64,000 bases of DNA, from the NCBI GenBank assembly GCA_934663595.1, contig CAKUKM010000002.1:62001-126000 (forward strand), given 5' to 3'. Made by a program: the position numbers and the translations under genes. The notes beneath the pieces are model-generated. The model was given only the letters and a program-made list of their open reading frames with translations, did not search any database and had not been told where the DNA came from. This document shows, in pieces, positions 44,418 to 53,106 of this stretch (position 1 is the stretch's first letter; each line of letters opens with the position of its first letter). This DNA comes from an uncultured Clostridia bacterium (lineage in GTDB: Bacteria > Bacillota > Clostridia > Christensenellales > Aristaeellaceae).

Positions 44418-44610
44418 AGCTGCCCTAAATAGATTATGCTCGGAGAACGGCCGCGTTCCTGAGACTTCATGGTTTGAATTGAGGAAAACGGAACCACCGC
44501 AGGCGGCGAACCCAAGCTTATGTATTCGTAATAAAGGCGAAACCCCTATTCCTTATTGGCGACTATAGCCCCGCAAACGGGGTTGTAAATAAGAAAGGAG
44601 CGTAAACCCA
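44418..44610 (+). other. Structured leader of the sugar importer operon
   Basis: About 190 bases without a gene. Visible pairings: CTCGGAGAACG with CGTTCCTGAG (44439-44463), GGTTTG with CGAACC (44471-44515) enclosing an A/G-rich loop, AATAAAGG with CCTTATT (about 44530-44556), and CCCCG with CGGGG (44569-44582) close to the ribosome site. No promoter is convincing. The run of nested helices suggests a cis-regulatory RNA, but I cannot match it to a known riboswitch. Confidence 0.4.
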
Positions 44611-45906
44611 ATGAAGAAACTGTTGAGCCTGGTTCTGGTTCTCCTGCTCGCGCTGAGCAGCTTTGCGATGGCCGAAGAGGTTATCGTAAACGACAAGGGC
44701 GTTGTTGAGAATCCTGAAGCCATCGTTGCCGGCGAGAAGGAACTGATGTTCTGGTCTCTGTTCAGCGGCGGCGAAGGATCCGTTATGGAGAGCATCGTGG
44801 CCAATTACAATGCGACCAATCCCGAGTACACCGTCCGCAACGTCCAGCTGGACTGGGGCGAGTATTACACGAAGCTGACCACCGCGGTTGCGGTTGGCAA
44901 GGGCCCGGAAATCGGCATCAGCCATCTGGCGAAGCTGCCCGAGCTGTACGACCTGGGCGTCGTTACTGCGCTGGACGAGCCGGCTTCCAAGATTGACTTC
45001 GACTGGACGATGGTCAATCAGAACAACCTTGCGGCGTGCACCATCGACGGCAGCATCTATGCCGTTCCGCTGGACACCCATCCGAACGTTCTGTACTACA
45101 ACAAGGACCTGCTGAAGGACTTCCTCAATGAGGACGGCACCCTGACGATCCCCACCGGCGCGGAGGAATTCTCCAAGTGGCTGGGCGAAGTCAAGGCGAC
45201 GCTGCCGGAAGGCAAGAGCGTGTTCGCGTTCCCGACCACGGGCGACGACGTGTTCCGCATCTGGTGGGGCTTCTACTATCAGGACGGCGGCAAGCCGGTC
45301 ATCACCTCTGACCTCGACATCGAGATCGAGAAGGACAAGACCGTCGAAGTGCTGAATTACATCAAGACCTGGTACGACGACGGCTACATCCCGCTGAATC
45401 TCGAGGACTACGTGCAGTACTTCGCGGCGGGCAACGCGGCGATCGCCATCGGCGGCGTTTGGAACACCTTCACCATGGAGAACACCGAAGGCCTGAACTT
45501 CGGCGTGACCCTGATTCCGCAGTGCTTCGGCGGCGAAGGCGACTACGCGATCTGGGGCGACAGCCACACCTTCATCATCCCCACCAAGGCGTCTCACACC
45601 GAAGAGCAGCTGGTTGGCGCGATGAAGTTCTTCGATTTCGCGTCCAAGAACTCCATCCAGTGGGCGACCGCCGGCCACGTGGTTGCGAACGTCAACATCG
45701 TTAATTCCGAAGAGTACGCGGCGATGCCCTATCGCGCGGACTACAAGGATGCGGCGAACTACGTCGTATACTTCGAGGCGAATCCGTATTCCTACCCGAT
45801 CCGCGACGCTCTGATCGCTCAGATCGGCGCGTTCCTCTCCGGCGAGCAGGATGCGGAAACCACCTACGACATGATCGTTGAAGAAATTCAGGCGACCATC
45901 GCGTAA
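44611..45906 (+). CDS. Sugar ABC transporter substrate-binding protein
   Basis: 431 residues, MalE/family 1 type. The signal peptide MKKLLSLVLVLLLALSSFA ends at AMA-EE with no lipobox cysteine, so it should be cut by signal peptidase I and not lipid-anchored. Mature features are PEIGISHLAKLPELYDLG, VPLDTHPNVLYYNKDLLKD, and a Trp/Tyr-rich ligand pocket (IWWGFYYQDGG; GGVWNTFTMEN). It binds an oligosaccharide for the two permeases downstream. Codons are strongly optimised (AAG, GTT, CTG), implying high expression. AAAGGAG lies 10 bp before the ATG; a strong hairpin follows the gene. Confidence 0.92.
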   Translation: MKKLLSLVLVLLLALSSFAMAEEVIVNDKGVVENPEAIVAGEKELMFWSLFSGGEGSVMESIVANYNATNPEYTVRNVQLDWGEYYTKLTTAVAVGKGPEIGISHLAKLPELYDLGVVTALDEPASKIDFDWTMVNQNNLAACTIDGSIYAVPLDTHPNVLYYNKDLLKDFLNEDGTLTIPTGAEEFSKWLGEVKATLPEGKSVFAFPTTGDDVFRIWWGFYYQDGGKPVITSDLDIEIEKDKTVEVLNYIKTWYDDGYIPLNLEDYVQYFAAGNAAIAIGGVWNTFTMENTEGLNFGVTLIPQCFGGEGDYAIWGDSHTFIIPTKASHTEEQLVGAMKFFDFASKNSIQWATAGHVVANVNIVNSEEYAAMPYRADYKDAANYVVYFEANPYSYPIRDALIAQIGAFLSGEQDAETTYDMIVEEIQATIA

Positions 45907-45924
45907 TTCACAGGCGAATCAGCG

Positions 45925-45955
45925 CCGGGTCGATCGCAAAGCGCGGTCGGCCCGG
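45925..45955 (+). other. Intra-operon hairpin after the binding-protein gene
   Basis: CCGGGTCGATCGC (45925-45937) pairs with GCGGTCGGCCCGG (45943-45955), a 13-bp stem with two G-U pairs. There is no T tract. Hairpins in this place usually protect the upstream mRNA or lower read-through, giving more binding protein than permease. Confidence 0.65.
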
Positions 45956-46024
45956 TTGCCCGATTAAATTTGAGATCGCTTCGAGGGCGGAAGGCGCCTT
46001 TGATTCGACGAGGGAGGAATCCTG

Positions 46025-46948
46025 ATGCAAACGCAGCCGGCGAGCGCGATGGCGCGCCGTTCTCTGAAAAAGCGGGCGATTCGCGGCGATATCATTGCCG
46101 CGTGCTTCCTGCTGCCGTTTACGATTCTGTATACGGTGTTTACGATTTACCCCGTGCTGCAGGGCGGCTATATCAGCTTCTTTAAATGGAATCTGATGGG
46201 CAAGCAGGGCTACGTGGGTCTGGATAACTATAAAACCATATTTGGCGATTCCTTTTTCTGGCTGGCGCTGTGGAACACGACGAAGTTCGTGCTGTATTCC
46301 ACGCCGGTAATCATGATTTCCTCGCTGGGGCTGGCGCTGCTGGCGAACCGTGCGACGAAGGCGAAGCGCGTCTATCGCACGATCTATTTCCTGCCGAACC
46401 TGCTTTCGGTTTCGGTCATTTCCTACATTGCGATTTTCATGGCGCAGCCGTACGACATGGGCTTTTTGAGCAAGCTCATGCATACGCTTGGCGTCGATCA
46501 GAGCTATGAAATTTTCTGGCTGAAGGACAAGCATCTGGCGTGGGTCACGGTCGTGGTCGCCACGATGTGGTGGACGCAGGGCTACAACATGATGCTGTAT
46601 GTATCGGCGCTTCAGGATATCCCGGATCGCCTGTACGAGGCGGCGGCGATTGACGGCGCAACGCCGAAGCAGCAGCTGTTTTCGATCACGCTGCCGATGC
46701 TGAAGCGCACCACGCTTCTGATTCTGATGCTGCAGATCATCGCGTCGTTCAAGGTCTATGCGCAGATCAAGCTGATTACCGGCGGCGGCCCCGGCAGAGC
46801 CACGCGCCCGCTGATTCAGTATATCTATGAGCAGGCGTTTACCAAGCAGAAGCTCGGCCCCGCGTGCGCGATGTCCTTCGTGCTGTTCTTTATTCTGATT
46901 TTGCTCACGCTCGTGCAGCGCAGAATTCAGGCAAAGGAGGAAATGTAA
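46025..46948 (+). CDS. Sugar ABC transporter permease, MalF type
   Basis: 307 residues with six transmembrane helices. The EAA loop that docks the ATPase is YEAAAIDGATPKQQLFSITLPML. The N-terminal YPVLQGGYISFFKWNLMG and the VGLDNYKTIF segment are typical of MalF/UgpA-type permeases. AGGGAGG precedes the ATG. It ends 1 bp before the partner permease. No ATP-binding subunit is encoded in the operon, so a shared MsmK/UgpC-type ATPase elsewhere is expected. Confidence 0.92.
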   Translation: MQTQPASAMARRSLKKRAIRGDIIAACFLLPFTILYTVFTIYPVLQGGYISFFKWNLMGKQGYVGLDNYKTIFGDSFFWLALWNTTKFVLYSTPVIMISSLGLALLANRATKAKRVYRTIYFLPNLLSVSVISYIAIFMAQPYDMGFLSKLMHTLGVDQSYEIFWLKDKHLAWVTVVVATMWWTQGYNMMLYVSALQDIPDRLYEAAAIDGATPKQQLFSITLPMLKRTTLLILMLQIIASFKVYAQIKLITGGGPGRATRPLIQYIYEQAFTKQKLGPACAMSFVLFFILILLTLVQRRIQAKEEM

Positions 46949-46949
46949 T

Positions 46950-47816
46950 ATGCAGAAGCAAAAAGCGGTGCAGGGTTCCTCCGGAATGTCCCGGCGCACG
47001 ACGGCGGGCTCGGTGGTATTGGAGATCCTGTCGATTCTGTTTGCATTGATCATCTTTTTGCCGATCCTGTGGATGGCGTGCGTATCGCTGAAGACGGACG
47101 AGGCGAGCATGCCGAGCGCGTTTCAGTATTTCATTCCGCCGTTTACGGTGCAGAACTATACCGACGTTCTGACCGGGCGGCCGCAGGTGGTGCGTTGGGT
47201 GCTGAACAGCTTCGGCGTGGCCGCGATCGTAACGGTGCTGACCACGCTGCTGTGCGCGATGGCGTCGTATGCGATGGCGAAGCTGAAGTTCCGGTATTCC
47301 AAGGGAATGTACATCTATTTCCTGATTGGACTGATGGTTCCCGGCGAGGCGACGATCGTTTCGCTGTTCGTGCTGGCGAACAAGCTGAATATGATCGATA
47401 CGTATTGGGGTCTGATTCTGCCGTCGCTGGCGGGCTCGATGAACATCATCATCATGACCAGCTTCCTGCGCGGCATCCCGAACGATTTGATCGAGGCGGC
47501 GCGCATCGACGGCGCGGGCGAGTTTTCGACGTTCGTGAATGTGATTCTGCCGCTGGCGCGCACGGTCATGGTCACGGTGTCGATCTTCACGTTCATCGGC
47601 AACTGGAACAACTATCTCTGGCCGTATCTGTGCGCGATGAGCGAGGATATGTTCACGCTGCCGGTCGGCATTCCCACGTTTATCAGCCAGTTCAGCGTGG
47701 ACAAGACGGTTCCGATGACGGTGAATATGATCGCGTCGATTCCGATTCTGGTGTTCTTCATTCTCTTTGAAAAGCAGATTGTAAAGGGCATTACGCTGGC
47801 GGGCATCAAGGGCTAA
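46950..47816 (+). CDS. Sugar ABC transporter permease, MalG type
   Basis: 288 residues with six helices and the EAA loop IEAARIDGAGEFSTFVNVILPLA. The opening FLPILWMACVSLKTDEASM and the final PVGIPTFISQFSVD ... KQIVKGITLAGIKG are standard for MalG/LacG-type permeases. It pairs with the upstream permease to form the channel. AAAGGAGG lies 9 bp before the ATG. A terminator follows. Confidence 0.92.
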   Translation: MQKQKAVQGSSGMSRRTTAGSVVLEILSILFALIIFLPILWMACVSLKTDEASMPSAFQYFIPPFTVQNYTDVLTGRPQVVRWVLNSFGVAAIVTVLTTLLCAMASYAMAKLKFRYSKGMYIYFLIGLMVPGEATIVSLFVLANKLNMIDTYWGLILPSLAGSMNIIIMTSFLRGIPNDLIEAARIDGAGEFSTFVNVILPLARTVMVTVSIFTFIGNWNNYLWPYLCAMSEDMFTLPVGIPTFISQFSVDKTVPMTVNMIASIPILVFFILFEKQIVKGITLAGIKG

Positions 47817-47841
47817 GCGCAATTTGTGAATTGCCTGCGGA

Positions 47842-47868
47842 CGGGAGGACGCGCGTCCTCCCGATTTT
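47842..47868 (+). terminator. Terminator of the sugar importer operon
   Basis: GGGAGGAC (47843-47850), loop GCGC and GTCCTCCC (47855-47862) followed by GATTTT. Confidence 0.8.
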
Positions 47869-47888
47869 GGTATCGAGGGGGAAATGGA

Positions 47889-48926
47889 TTGCGGAATCGT
47901 GAGATCGATTGGGGCAAGGGCGTTCTGATTGCGGCGATGGTGCTCTGCCATGTGCTGCAGTTCTTCGGGCGCATCGATAAGGATCCGGCGCAGTATTGGA
48001 TTGCGTTCGCCATCAACGCCACGGCGTTTTCGGCGTTTACGTTCGCTTACGGGCGCAGCGTGCAGTTGGCGTATCTGGACAAGCCGTTTCGGGCGGTCTG
48101 GCTGAAAATGCTGCGGTCGGCGCTGCGGGCGTACGCCGCGTTCGTGATTTCGGGCGTGGGCTATCGCGTGCTGGTCGAGGGCAAGGATTTTTCATTCCCG
48201 GTGGTTCGCCAGGTCGCGACGCTGAAGGCGTTTCCGGGCTGGAGCGAGTTTTTGATTTCGTTTGCGCTGTACGGCGCGGCGGCGCTGGCGCTGTTTCCGG
48301 TGTGGAAAAAGCTGCTGGAGAGCAAAATCGCGTTCTGGATCGTCTGGGCGCTCAGCTTTGCGGCGGTGCTGGTTCCGTATGAGCGGATCGGCAATGTGCG
48401 CGTCGCGATGCTGATCGGCGGCACGCAGTTCGCGTTTTTCCCGATTTTGCAGTATCTGCCGTATTTCCTGATGGGCATGTACATTTCGAAATACGGAATG
48501 CGCAAATGGGGGCTGTGGATTCTCGGCGCGGCGGCGCTGACCGGCGCGGGCCTTGCGCGCATGCTGATCGTGGGCGAGCCCTCGCGTTTCCCGCCGAGCA
48601 TCTGGTGGATCCTGCTGGCGTGGCTGCCGATTGCGGCGGCGCATGCGGCGCTTTCCGCGCTGGAAAATCGAACCGGCGAAAAAACGGCGCGCGCGCTGAG
48701 CCCGATTGCGAGCATGGGCGCTAATTCGCTGTATTACCTGCTCGCGAGCAATTTAACGATCTTTGCAATCAGCCGCATCGGCGCGCTGCCGCTGTATCGG
48801 AAGAGCGCGCCGTTCCCGTTCAATTTAAAGATCGGCTCGACCGGCTGGGCGCTCGCATGGACGCTCGTAATGCTGATAGCAATCGGCTTCGTCGGCCGCC
48901 TCGCGCGCAGACGGGTCAGGGTGTAG
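47889..48926 (+). CDS. Multi-spanning membrane protein, acyltransferase-like
   Basis: 345 residues from TTG 47889, which follows GAGGGGG by about 8 bp; the longer frame from 47826 would read through the terminator, and an ATG at 47884 is out of frame. About ten hydrophobic helices are visible. The opening REIDWGKGVLIAAMVLCHVLQFFG, with a histidine at the end of helix 1, resembles the DUF1624/heparan N-acetyltransferase and OpgC-type membrane acyltransferases. I infer O- or N-acylation of a surface glycan, at low confidence. A small secreted protein gene follows 9 bp later. Confidence 0.7.
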   Translation: MRNREIDWGKGVLIAAMVLCHVLQFFGRIDKDPAQYWIAFAINATAFSAFTFAYGRSVQLAYLDKPFRAVWLKMLRSALRAYAAFVISGVGYRVLVEGKDFSFPVVRQVATLKAFPGWSEFLISFALYGAAALALFPVWKKLLESKIAFWIVWALSFAAVLVPYERIGNVRVAMLIGGTQFAFFPILQYLPYFLMGMYISKYGMRKWGLWILGAAALTGAGLARMLIVGEPSRFPPSIWWILLAWLPIAAAHAALSALENRTGEKTARALSPIASMGANSLYYLLASNLTIFAISRIGALPLYRKSAPFPFNLKIGSTGWALAWTLVMLIAIGFVGRLARRRVRV

Positions 48927-48935
48927 GAGGACAAT

Positions 48936-49526
48936 ATGAAGAGAAAAATTCTGGCGCTGCTTCTGGCGCTGATGCTGCTGGCGGGCGGCGCGCTCGCGGA
49001 GCTGGTCGAGGGGCAGCAGCCGAACTGGCTGGTCGCCAAAATCGGCGAGGGCTATTCCAAGGTCGGCGAGGTCAGCCAGCCGGAGGGCTTTGCGCGCCTC
49101 GAGGGCGTGACGCCGAACGGAACGGAGCCGGAAATCTATTTCGCGCCTGAGGACGCCGAAAGCCCGATTCGCTTCTTCTATTACACCACCGGCTATGGCG
49201 CGCCCGCGGAGCTGGCGGAATCGGCGCGCAGCACGTTCGCCGTGTATTACGATGATTGCACGACCTCCGAGCTGAAGAGCGCGCACATCGGCGAGAAGGA
49301 TTGCACGTTCTTCCATTATACGTGCAGCTATCCCGATCGCGAGGGCGAAACCGCCTACGAGCAATCGCTGATCGGCTATTTCCCGATCACGGACGATTGC
49401 TTCGCCGCCTGCATCATCAGCCTCTATGCCGACGGCGCGGAGAGCTATGCCGCCGAGGAGGAGCTGATCGCCTATCTGGAGACGGCCGCCGCTGCGCTTA
49501 CTTTTGAAGATTTTGTGACGGAATGA
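48936..49526 (+). CDS. Secreted hypothetical protein
   Basis: 196 residues with a type I signal peptide (MKRKILALLLALMLLAGGALA, cut before ELVEG). The mature part has four cysteines (near DDCTTS, KDCTFFHYTCSY and DDCFAACI), consistent with disulfides, and an acidic C-terminus. No family is recognised. TAGGAGGA precedes the ATG. It shares a transcript with the acyltransferase-like membrane protein, so the two may act together at the envelope. Confidence 0.75.
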   Translation: MKRKILALLLALMLLAGGALAELVEGQQPNWLVAKIGEGYSKVGEVSQPEGFARLEGVTPNGTEPEIYFAPEDAESPIRFFYYTTGYGAPAELAESARSTFAVYYDDCTTSELKSAHIGEKDCTFFHYTCSYPDREGETAYEQSLIGYFPITDDCFAACIISLYADGAESYAAEEELIAYLETAAAALTFEDFVTE

Positions 49527-49573
49527 TGTAGAAACGGCTTCGTTTTCCCCAATGAAGCCGCTGCAGACATTCG

Positions 49574-49632
49574 AAATGTCCGCGTGTGAAGACGATTATG
49601 TCTTTTGTGCGCGGACATTTTTGCGTTTTCCG
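49574..49632 (+). terminator. Strong intrinsic terminator
   Basis: A long stem pairs AATGTCCGCG plus TGTGAAGAC (49575-49593) with GTCTTTTGTGC plus GCGGACATT (49600-49619), followed by TTTTTGCGTTTT. A smaller hairpin, CGGCTTC/GAAGCCG, precedes it at 49534-49559. Confidence 0.85.
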
Positions 49633-49775
49633 GCGCTGGAAGCACAAAAATGTGTTTAATTGCGGGACAAGAGTCCGCGATTCACGCACATAGCAAATAT
49701 TGTGAATGCGGTTCCTGCAAATAAAACGCACAATTCCGGAAAAAACAGCGGAATATGAATAATGCGAAACTTAAC
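49633..49775. other. Intergenic stretch before the Liv operon
   Basis: No supported gene. An imperfect inverted repeat, ATTCAC...GTGAAT (about 49680-49707), lies 70 bp upstream of the promoter and could be an operator. Together with the terminator and promoter it makes up the 309-base gap between genes. Confidence 0.35.
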
Positions 49776-49804
49776 TTGCAATTCAGTGTGATGAAGTGTA
49801 TAAT
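49776..49804 (+). promoter_or_regulatory. Promoter of the Liv-type operon
   Basis: TTGCAA (49776-49781), a 17-bp spacer and a perfect TATAAT (49799-49804), 31 bp before the ATG. Confidence 0.8.
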
Positions 49805-49835
49805 TGCGCCATCAATTCAAAGGGGGAACGGGTTT

Positions 49836-51011
49836 ATGAAGAAACTGATTGCGTTGGTCATCGTATTGGCGCTGGCGGCGCTTCCGTGCGCGGCGTTTGC
49901 GGAGACGATTAAAATCGGCGTATTTGAGCCGGCGAGCGGCGACAATGGCGCGGGCGGCCGGCAGGAGGTTCTGGGCATTCAGTATGCGAACAGCCTGGCG
50001 CCGACGGTTGAAATCGGCGGAACGACCTACGACGTCGAGCTGGTGATCGTGGACAATCAGTCGTCCACGGACAAGGCGGTTTCGGCGGCGACGGAGCTGG
50101 TTGGCGCGGGCGTGTCGATCGTGCTGGGCTCGTATGGCTCGGGCGTATCGATGGCGGGCGGCGACGTGTTCGCGGCGGCAGGCATTCCGGCGATCGGCTG
50201 CTCCTGCACGAATCCGAGCGTAACGCTCTTGTGCGATTACTATTTCCGCGTGTGCTTCCTCGATCCGTTCCAGGGCAAGGTCATGGCGAGCTTCGCGGCG
50301 GATCAGTACGCGGCCAAGAACGCCTACGTGCTGACGCAGCTGGGCGACGACTATTCCACCGGCCTCGGCTATTATTTCAAGGAAGCGTTTGAGGCGATGG
50401 GCGGCACGGTCACGGAGGAAACCTTCCCGGAGGGCAACAGCGATTTCTCCGCGTATCTGAACAATGCGGTCAACGCCGGCGCGGAGGTCATCTTCTGCCC
50501 CAGCTCCACGACTTCGGCTTCCCTGCTGATCAACCAGGCGGCCTCGATGAATCTGGCGATCCCGCTGCTGGCGGGCGATACCTGGGATTCCTCCGTTATC
50601 GCGGAAGCGGCGAAGGGCACGAACGTGGAGGTTTGCCTGTCCACCTTCCTGTGCGAAGGCGCGAGCGAGCAGGTGGATGCGTTCATCAAGGGTTTCCAGG
50701 AGTATCTGAATGCCGACAGCGAAAAGCTGACCAACAACGGCGGCAACGACGTGGTTTCGGCGGTTTCGGCGCTGGGCTACGACGCGTACATGGTTGCGAT
50801 CGAGGCAATCAAGGGCGCGGATTCGGCGGACAGCGAGGCGATTCGCGAGGCGCTGAAGGCGGTTTCGTATGAAGGCGTGACCGGCGCGATCGTGTTCGAC
50901 GAAAACGGTGACGCGGACAAGGATACCGCATACATCAAGGGCGTGGACAACGCGACGGGCGAGTTCACGTTCGTGAAGATGCAGACGGTTGCGGATCTGG
51001 AAAGCAAATAA
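49836..51011 (+). CDS. livJ: Branched-chain amino acid type ABC substrate-binding protein
   Basis: 391 residues from ATG 49836, with AAGGGGG upstream. The signal peptide MKKLIALVIVLALAALPCAA is cut at AFA-ETIKIG with no lipobox at the cut site. The mature protein is a type I periplasmic-binding fold of the LivJ family: GVFEPASGDNGAGGRQEVLG, VDNQSSTDKAVSAATELVG, GSYGSGVSMAGGDVFAAAGIP and AYVLTQLGDDYSTG. Ligands for this family include Leu, Ile, Val, other amino acids, urea and aromatic compounds; the ligand here cannot be fixed. It heads a complete five-gene importer operon. Confidence 0.92.
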   Translation: MKKLIALVIVLALAALPCAAFAETIKIGVFEPASGDNGAGGRQEVLGIQYANSLAPTVEIGGTTYDVELVIVDNQSSTDKAVSAATELVGAGVSIVLGSYGSGVSMAGGDVFAAAGIPAIGCSCTNPSVTLLCDYYFRVCFLDPFQGKVMASFAADQYAAKNAYVLTQLGDDYSTGLGYYFKEAFEAMGGTVTEETFPEGNSDFSAYLNNAVNAGAEVIFCPSSTTSASLLINQAASMNLAIPLLAGDTWDSSVIAEAAKGTNVEVCLSTFLCEGASEQVDAFIKGFQEYLNADSEKLTNNGGNDVVSAVSALGYDAYMVAIEAIKGADSADSEAIREALKAVSYEGVTGAIVFDENGDADKDTAYIKGVDNATGEFTFVKMQTVADLESK

Positions 51012-51025
51012 ACAAAAACCGGACG

Positions 51026-51062
51026 CGCGTTCCACCGCTGGAAACCCCGGCGGTGGAATGCG
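51026..51062 (+). other. Intra-operon hairpin after livJ
   Basis: CGCGTTCCACCGC (51026-51038) pairs with GCGGTGGAATGCG (51050-51062) over 13 positions with one wobble, then TTTG. It is placed like the hairpin after the sugar-binding-protein gene. Confidence 0.65.
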
Positions 51063-51099
51063 TTTGTGAAAAGGCATTGCCGCGAGAGGATTGATCGAT

Positions 51100-51978
51100 A
51101 TGTTAGCTAAGCTCATGCCCTATCTGCTCACCGGTATTTCGGTGGGCGGTCAATATGCGCTGATTGCGATTGGATACACGATGGTGTACGGCATTCTGCG
51201 CCTGATCAACTTTGCGCACGGCGATATCTTTACCGCGGCGGGCTTTTTCATGGTGTATCTGGCGGCGGCGCTGCCGCTGACGGTTTCGATTCCGCTGGTG
51301 ATTGTGCTTACGGTGCTGCTGGGCTTTACGGTGGAGCGAATCGCATACAAGCCGCTGAGAAACGCGCCGCGCATGTCGGTGATGATTTCGGCGATCGGCG
51401 CGAGCTATCTGCTGCAGAACCTGATGTGGTATCTGACCAGCGGCCTGGCCAAGCAGTATCCGGCGCTTCCGTTCATCAGCAATTCCATTCAGGTGTTCGG
51501 CGCGTCCACGAAGGTGGTCACGGTGATTACGCCGGTGATCACGCTCGCGCTGGTGATCGCGCTGGTGATGCTGATCAACCACACGAAGACCGGCATGGCG
51601 ATGCGCGCGGTTTCGAAGGATTTTGAAACGGCGAAGCTGATGGGCATCAAGATCAACCGCGTCATCAGCATGACGTTTGTGATCGGCTCGTTTCTGGCGG
51701 CGATCGGCTCGATGCTGTATTTCTCGAATTACACCACCGTTACGCCCACGATCGGCGCGATGCCGGGCCTGAAGGCGTTTGTCGCGGCGGTGTTTGGCGG
51801 CATCGGATCGATTCCGGGTGCGGTGATCGGCGCGTTTCTGATCGGCATTTGCGAAAGCCTGATCAAGATGATCGGTCTTACCGAATTCTCGGACGCGTTT
51901 ACGTTCGCGCTGCTGATTGTGATTCTGATTTTCAAGCCCTGCGGTCTGTTTGGCGAAAAGACGACCGAGAAAGTGTAG
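51100..51978 (+). CDS. livH: Branched-chain amino acid ABC permease LivH
   Basis: 292 residues from ATG 51100 (GAGAGGA 9 bp upstream; TTG 51091 is less likely). Eight or so helices. Family marks are GGQYALIAIGYTMVYGILRLINFAHGDIF at the start (here read in parts: GYTMVYGILRLINFAHGD) and AAVFGGIGSIPGAVIGAFLIG near the end. The cytosolic loop AVSKDFETAKLMGIKINRVI docks the ATPases. It forms the channel with LivM. Confidence 0.92.
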   Translation: MLAKLMPYLLTGISVGGQYALIAIGYTMVYGILRLINFAHGDIFTAAGFFMVYLAAALPLTVSIPLVIVLTVLLGFTVERIAYKPLRNAPRMSVMISAIGASYLLQNLMWYLTSGLAKQYPALPFISNSIQVFGASTKVVTVITPVITLALVIALVMLINHTKTGMAMRAVSKDFETAKLMGIKINRVISMTFVIGSFLAAIGSMLYFSNYTTVTPTIGAMPGLKAFVAAVFGGIGSIPGAVIGAFLIGICESLIKMIGLTEFSDAFTFALLIVILIFKPCGLFGEKTTEKV

Positions 51979-51987
51979 GTGAGCGGG

Positions 51988-53106
51988 ATGAAAAAAAGCG
52001 TAAAGCGGCTGATCAACCTGCTTCTGCTGCTGGGCGTGTATGTGGGCCTGTATTTCATTGAAAAGACGCAGGGCACCTCGAGCATGCTGGTCACGGTGCT
52101 GCGAAAGGGCACGGTTTATGCGCTGATTGCGGTTTCGATGAACATGCTCAATGGATTTACCGGGCTGTTTTCGCTCGGTCAGGCGGGCTTCATGCTCGTC
52201 GGCGCGTATGCTTATGCGATTCTGACGATTCCGGTCGCCAAGCGCGCGGCGGTGTATCAGCAGTTCGGCGGCGGCATTCTGCATTTCACCGCGCCGGTGC
52301 TGGTGGGCATTCTGGCCGGCGGCGCGGTCGCGGCGATCTTCGCATTCCTGATCGGCCTTCCGGTGCTCAGGCTTAAGAGCGACTACCTCGCGATCGCGAC
52401 GCTCGGCTTTGCCGAAATCATTCGCGCGCTGGTGCAGTACAAGGGCCTGGGCGGACTTACGAACGGCTCGAACCTGCTGAAGACGTATCCGACGTTCGCG
52501 TCGATTCATTCCTCCAAAATCAACACCGATTCGGCGTTTCTCGCGAAGCTCTATGAGATTTATGCGGTGATGTTCCCGTATCTGATCTGCGGCGCGTGCA
52601 TTCTCCTGATCGTGCTGATCCTGAATTCGACCTATGGCCGCGCGTTCAAGGCGATCCGCGACGACGAAATCGCCGCCGAAGCGATGGGCGTCAACCTGTT
52701 CCGGCATAAGCAGATCGCGTTCGTGACCTCGTCGTTCTTCGCGGGCGTCGGCGGCGCGCTGCTGGCGATGTTCCAGCAGTCGCTGCAGGCGAACGCGTTC
52801 AAATCGTCGATGACGTATGAAATTCTGCTGATCGTGGTCATCGGCGGTCTGGGTTCGATTTCGGGCTCGGTCATCGCGAGCTATCTGTTCATCGCGTGCA
52901 GCGAATGGTGGCTGCGGTTTTTGGACAGCGAGCAGACGCTGTTCGGCGTAAAGCTGCCGCTGATGCGATTGGGTTTCAGAATGGTGGTCTTCAGCGCCGT
53001 CATCATGGTGGTCGTGCTGTTCTTCCGCAGGGGCATCATGGGCGATAAGGAGCTGGATCTGGTGGGCATGATCACCGGCAAGAGAAGGGAGCGGACGCGG
53101 CCGTGA
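51988..53106 (+). CDS. livM: Branched-chain amino acid ABC permease LivM
   Basis: 372 residues from ATG 51988, after AGGTGAGCGGG; a GTG at 51979 is an alternative. Marks of LivM are NMLNGFTGLFSLGQAGFMLVG, LRLKSDYLAIATLGFAEIIRA and the docking loop RAFKAIRDDEIAAEAMGVN. A stretch between helices with TNGSNLLKTYP is also typical. It is preceded by livH with a 9-bp gap and overlaps livG by GTGA. Confidence 0.92.
   Translation: MKKSVKRLINLLLLLGVYVGLYFIEKTQGTSSMLVTVLRKGTVYALIAVSMNMLNGFTGLFSLGQAGFMLVGAYAYAILTIPVAKRAAVYQQFGGGILHFTAPVLVGILAGGAVAAIFAFLIGLPVLRLKSDYLAIATLGFAEIIRALVQYKGLGGLTNGSNLLKTYPTFASIHSSKINTDSAFLAKLYEIYAVMFPYLICGACILLIVLILNSTYGRAFKAIRDDEIAAEAMGVNLFRHKQIAFVTSSFFAGVGGALLAMFQQSLQANAFKSSMTYEILLIVVIGGLGSISGSVIASYLFIACSEWWLRFLDSEQTLFGVKLPLMRLGFRMVVFSAVIMVVVLFFRRGIMGDKELDLVGMITGKRRERTRP

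Noticed and set aside
47826..47888. Extended N-terminus of the acyltransferase-like protein
   Set aside because: It would translate through the preceding intrinsic terminator; TTG 47889 has a good ribosome site.
49650..49724. 24-codon small frame (MCLIAGQESAIHAHSKYCEC...)
   Set aside because: It has no promoter and only a weak ribosome site, and it lies between a terminator and the next promoter.
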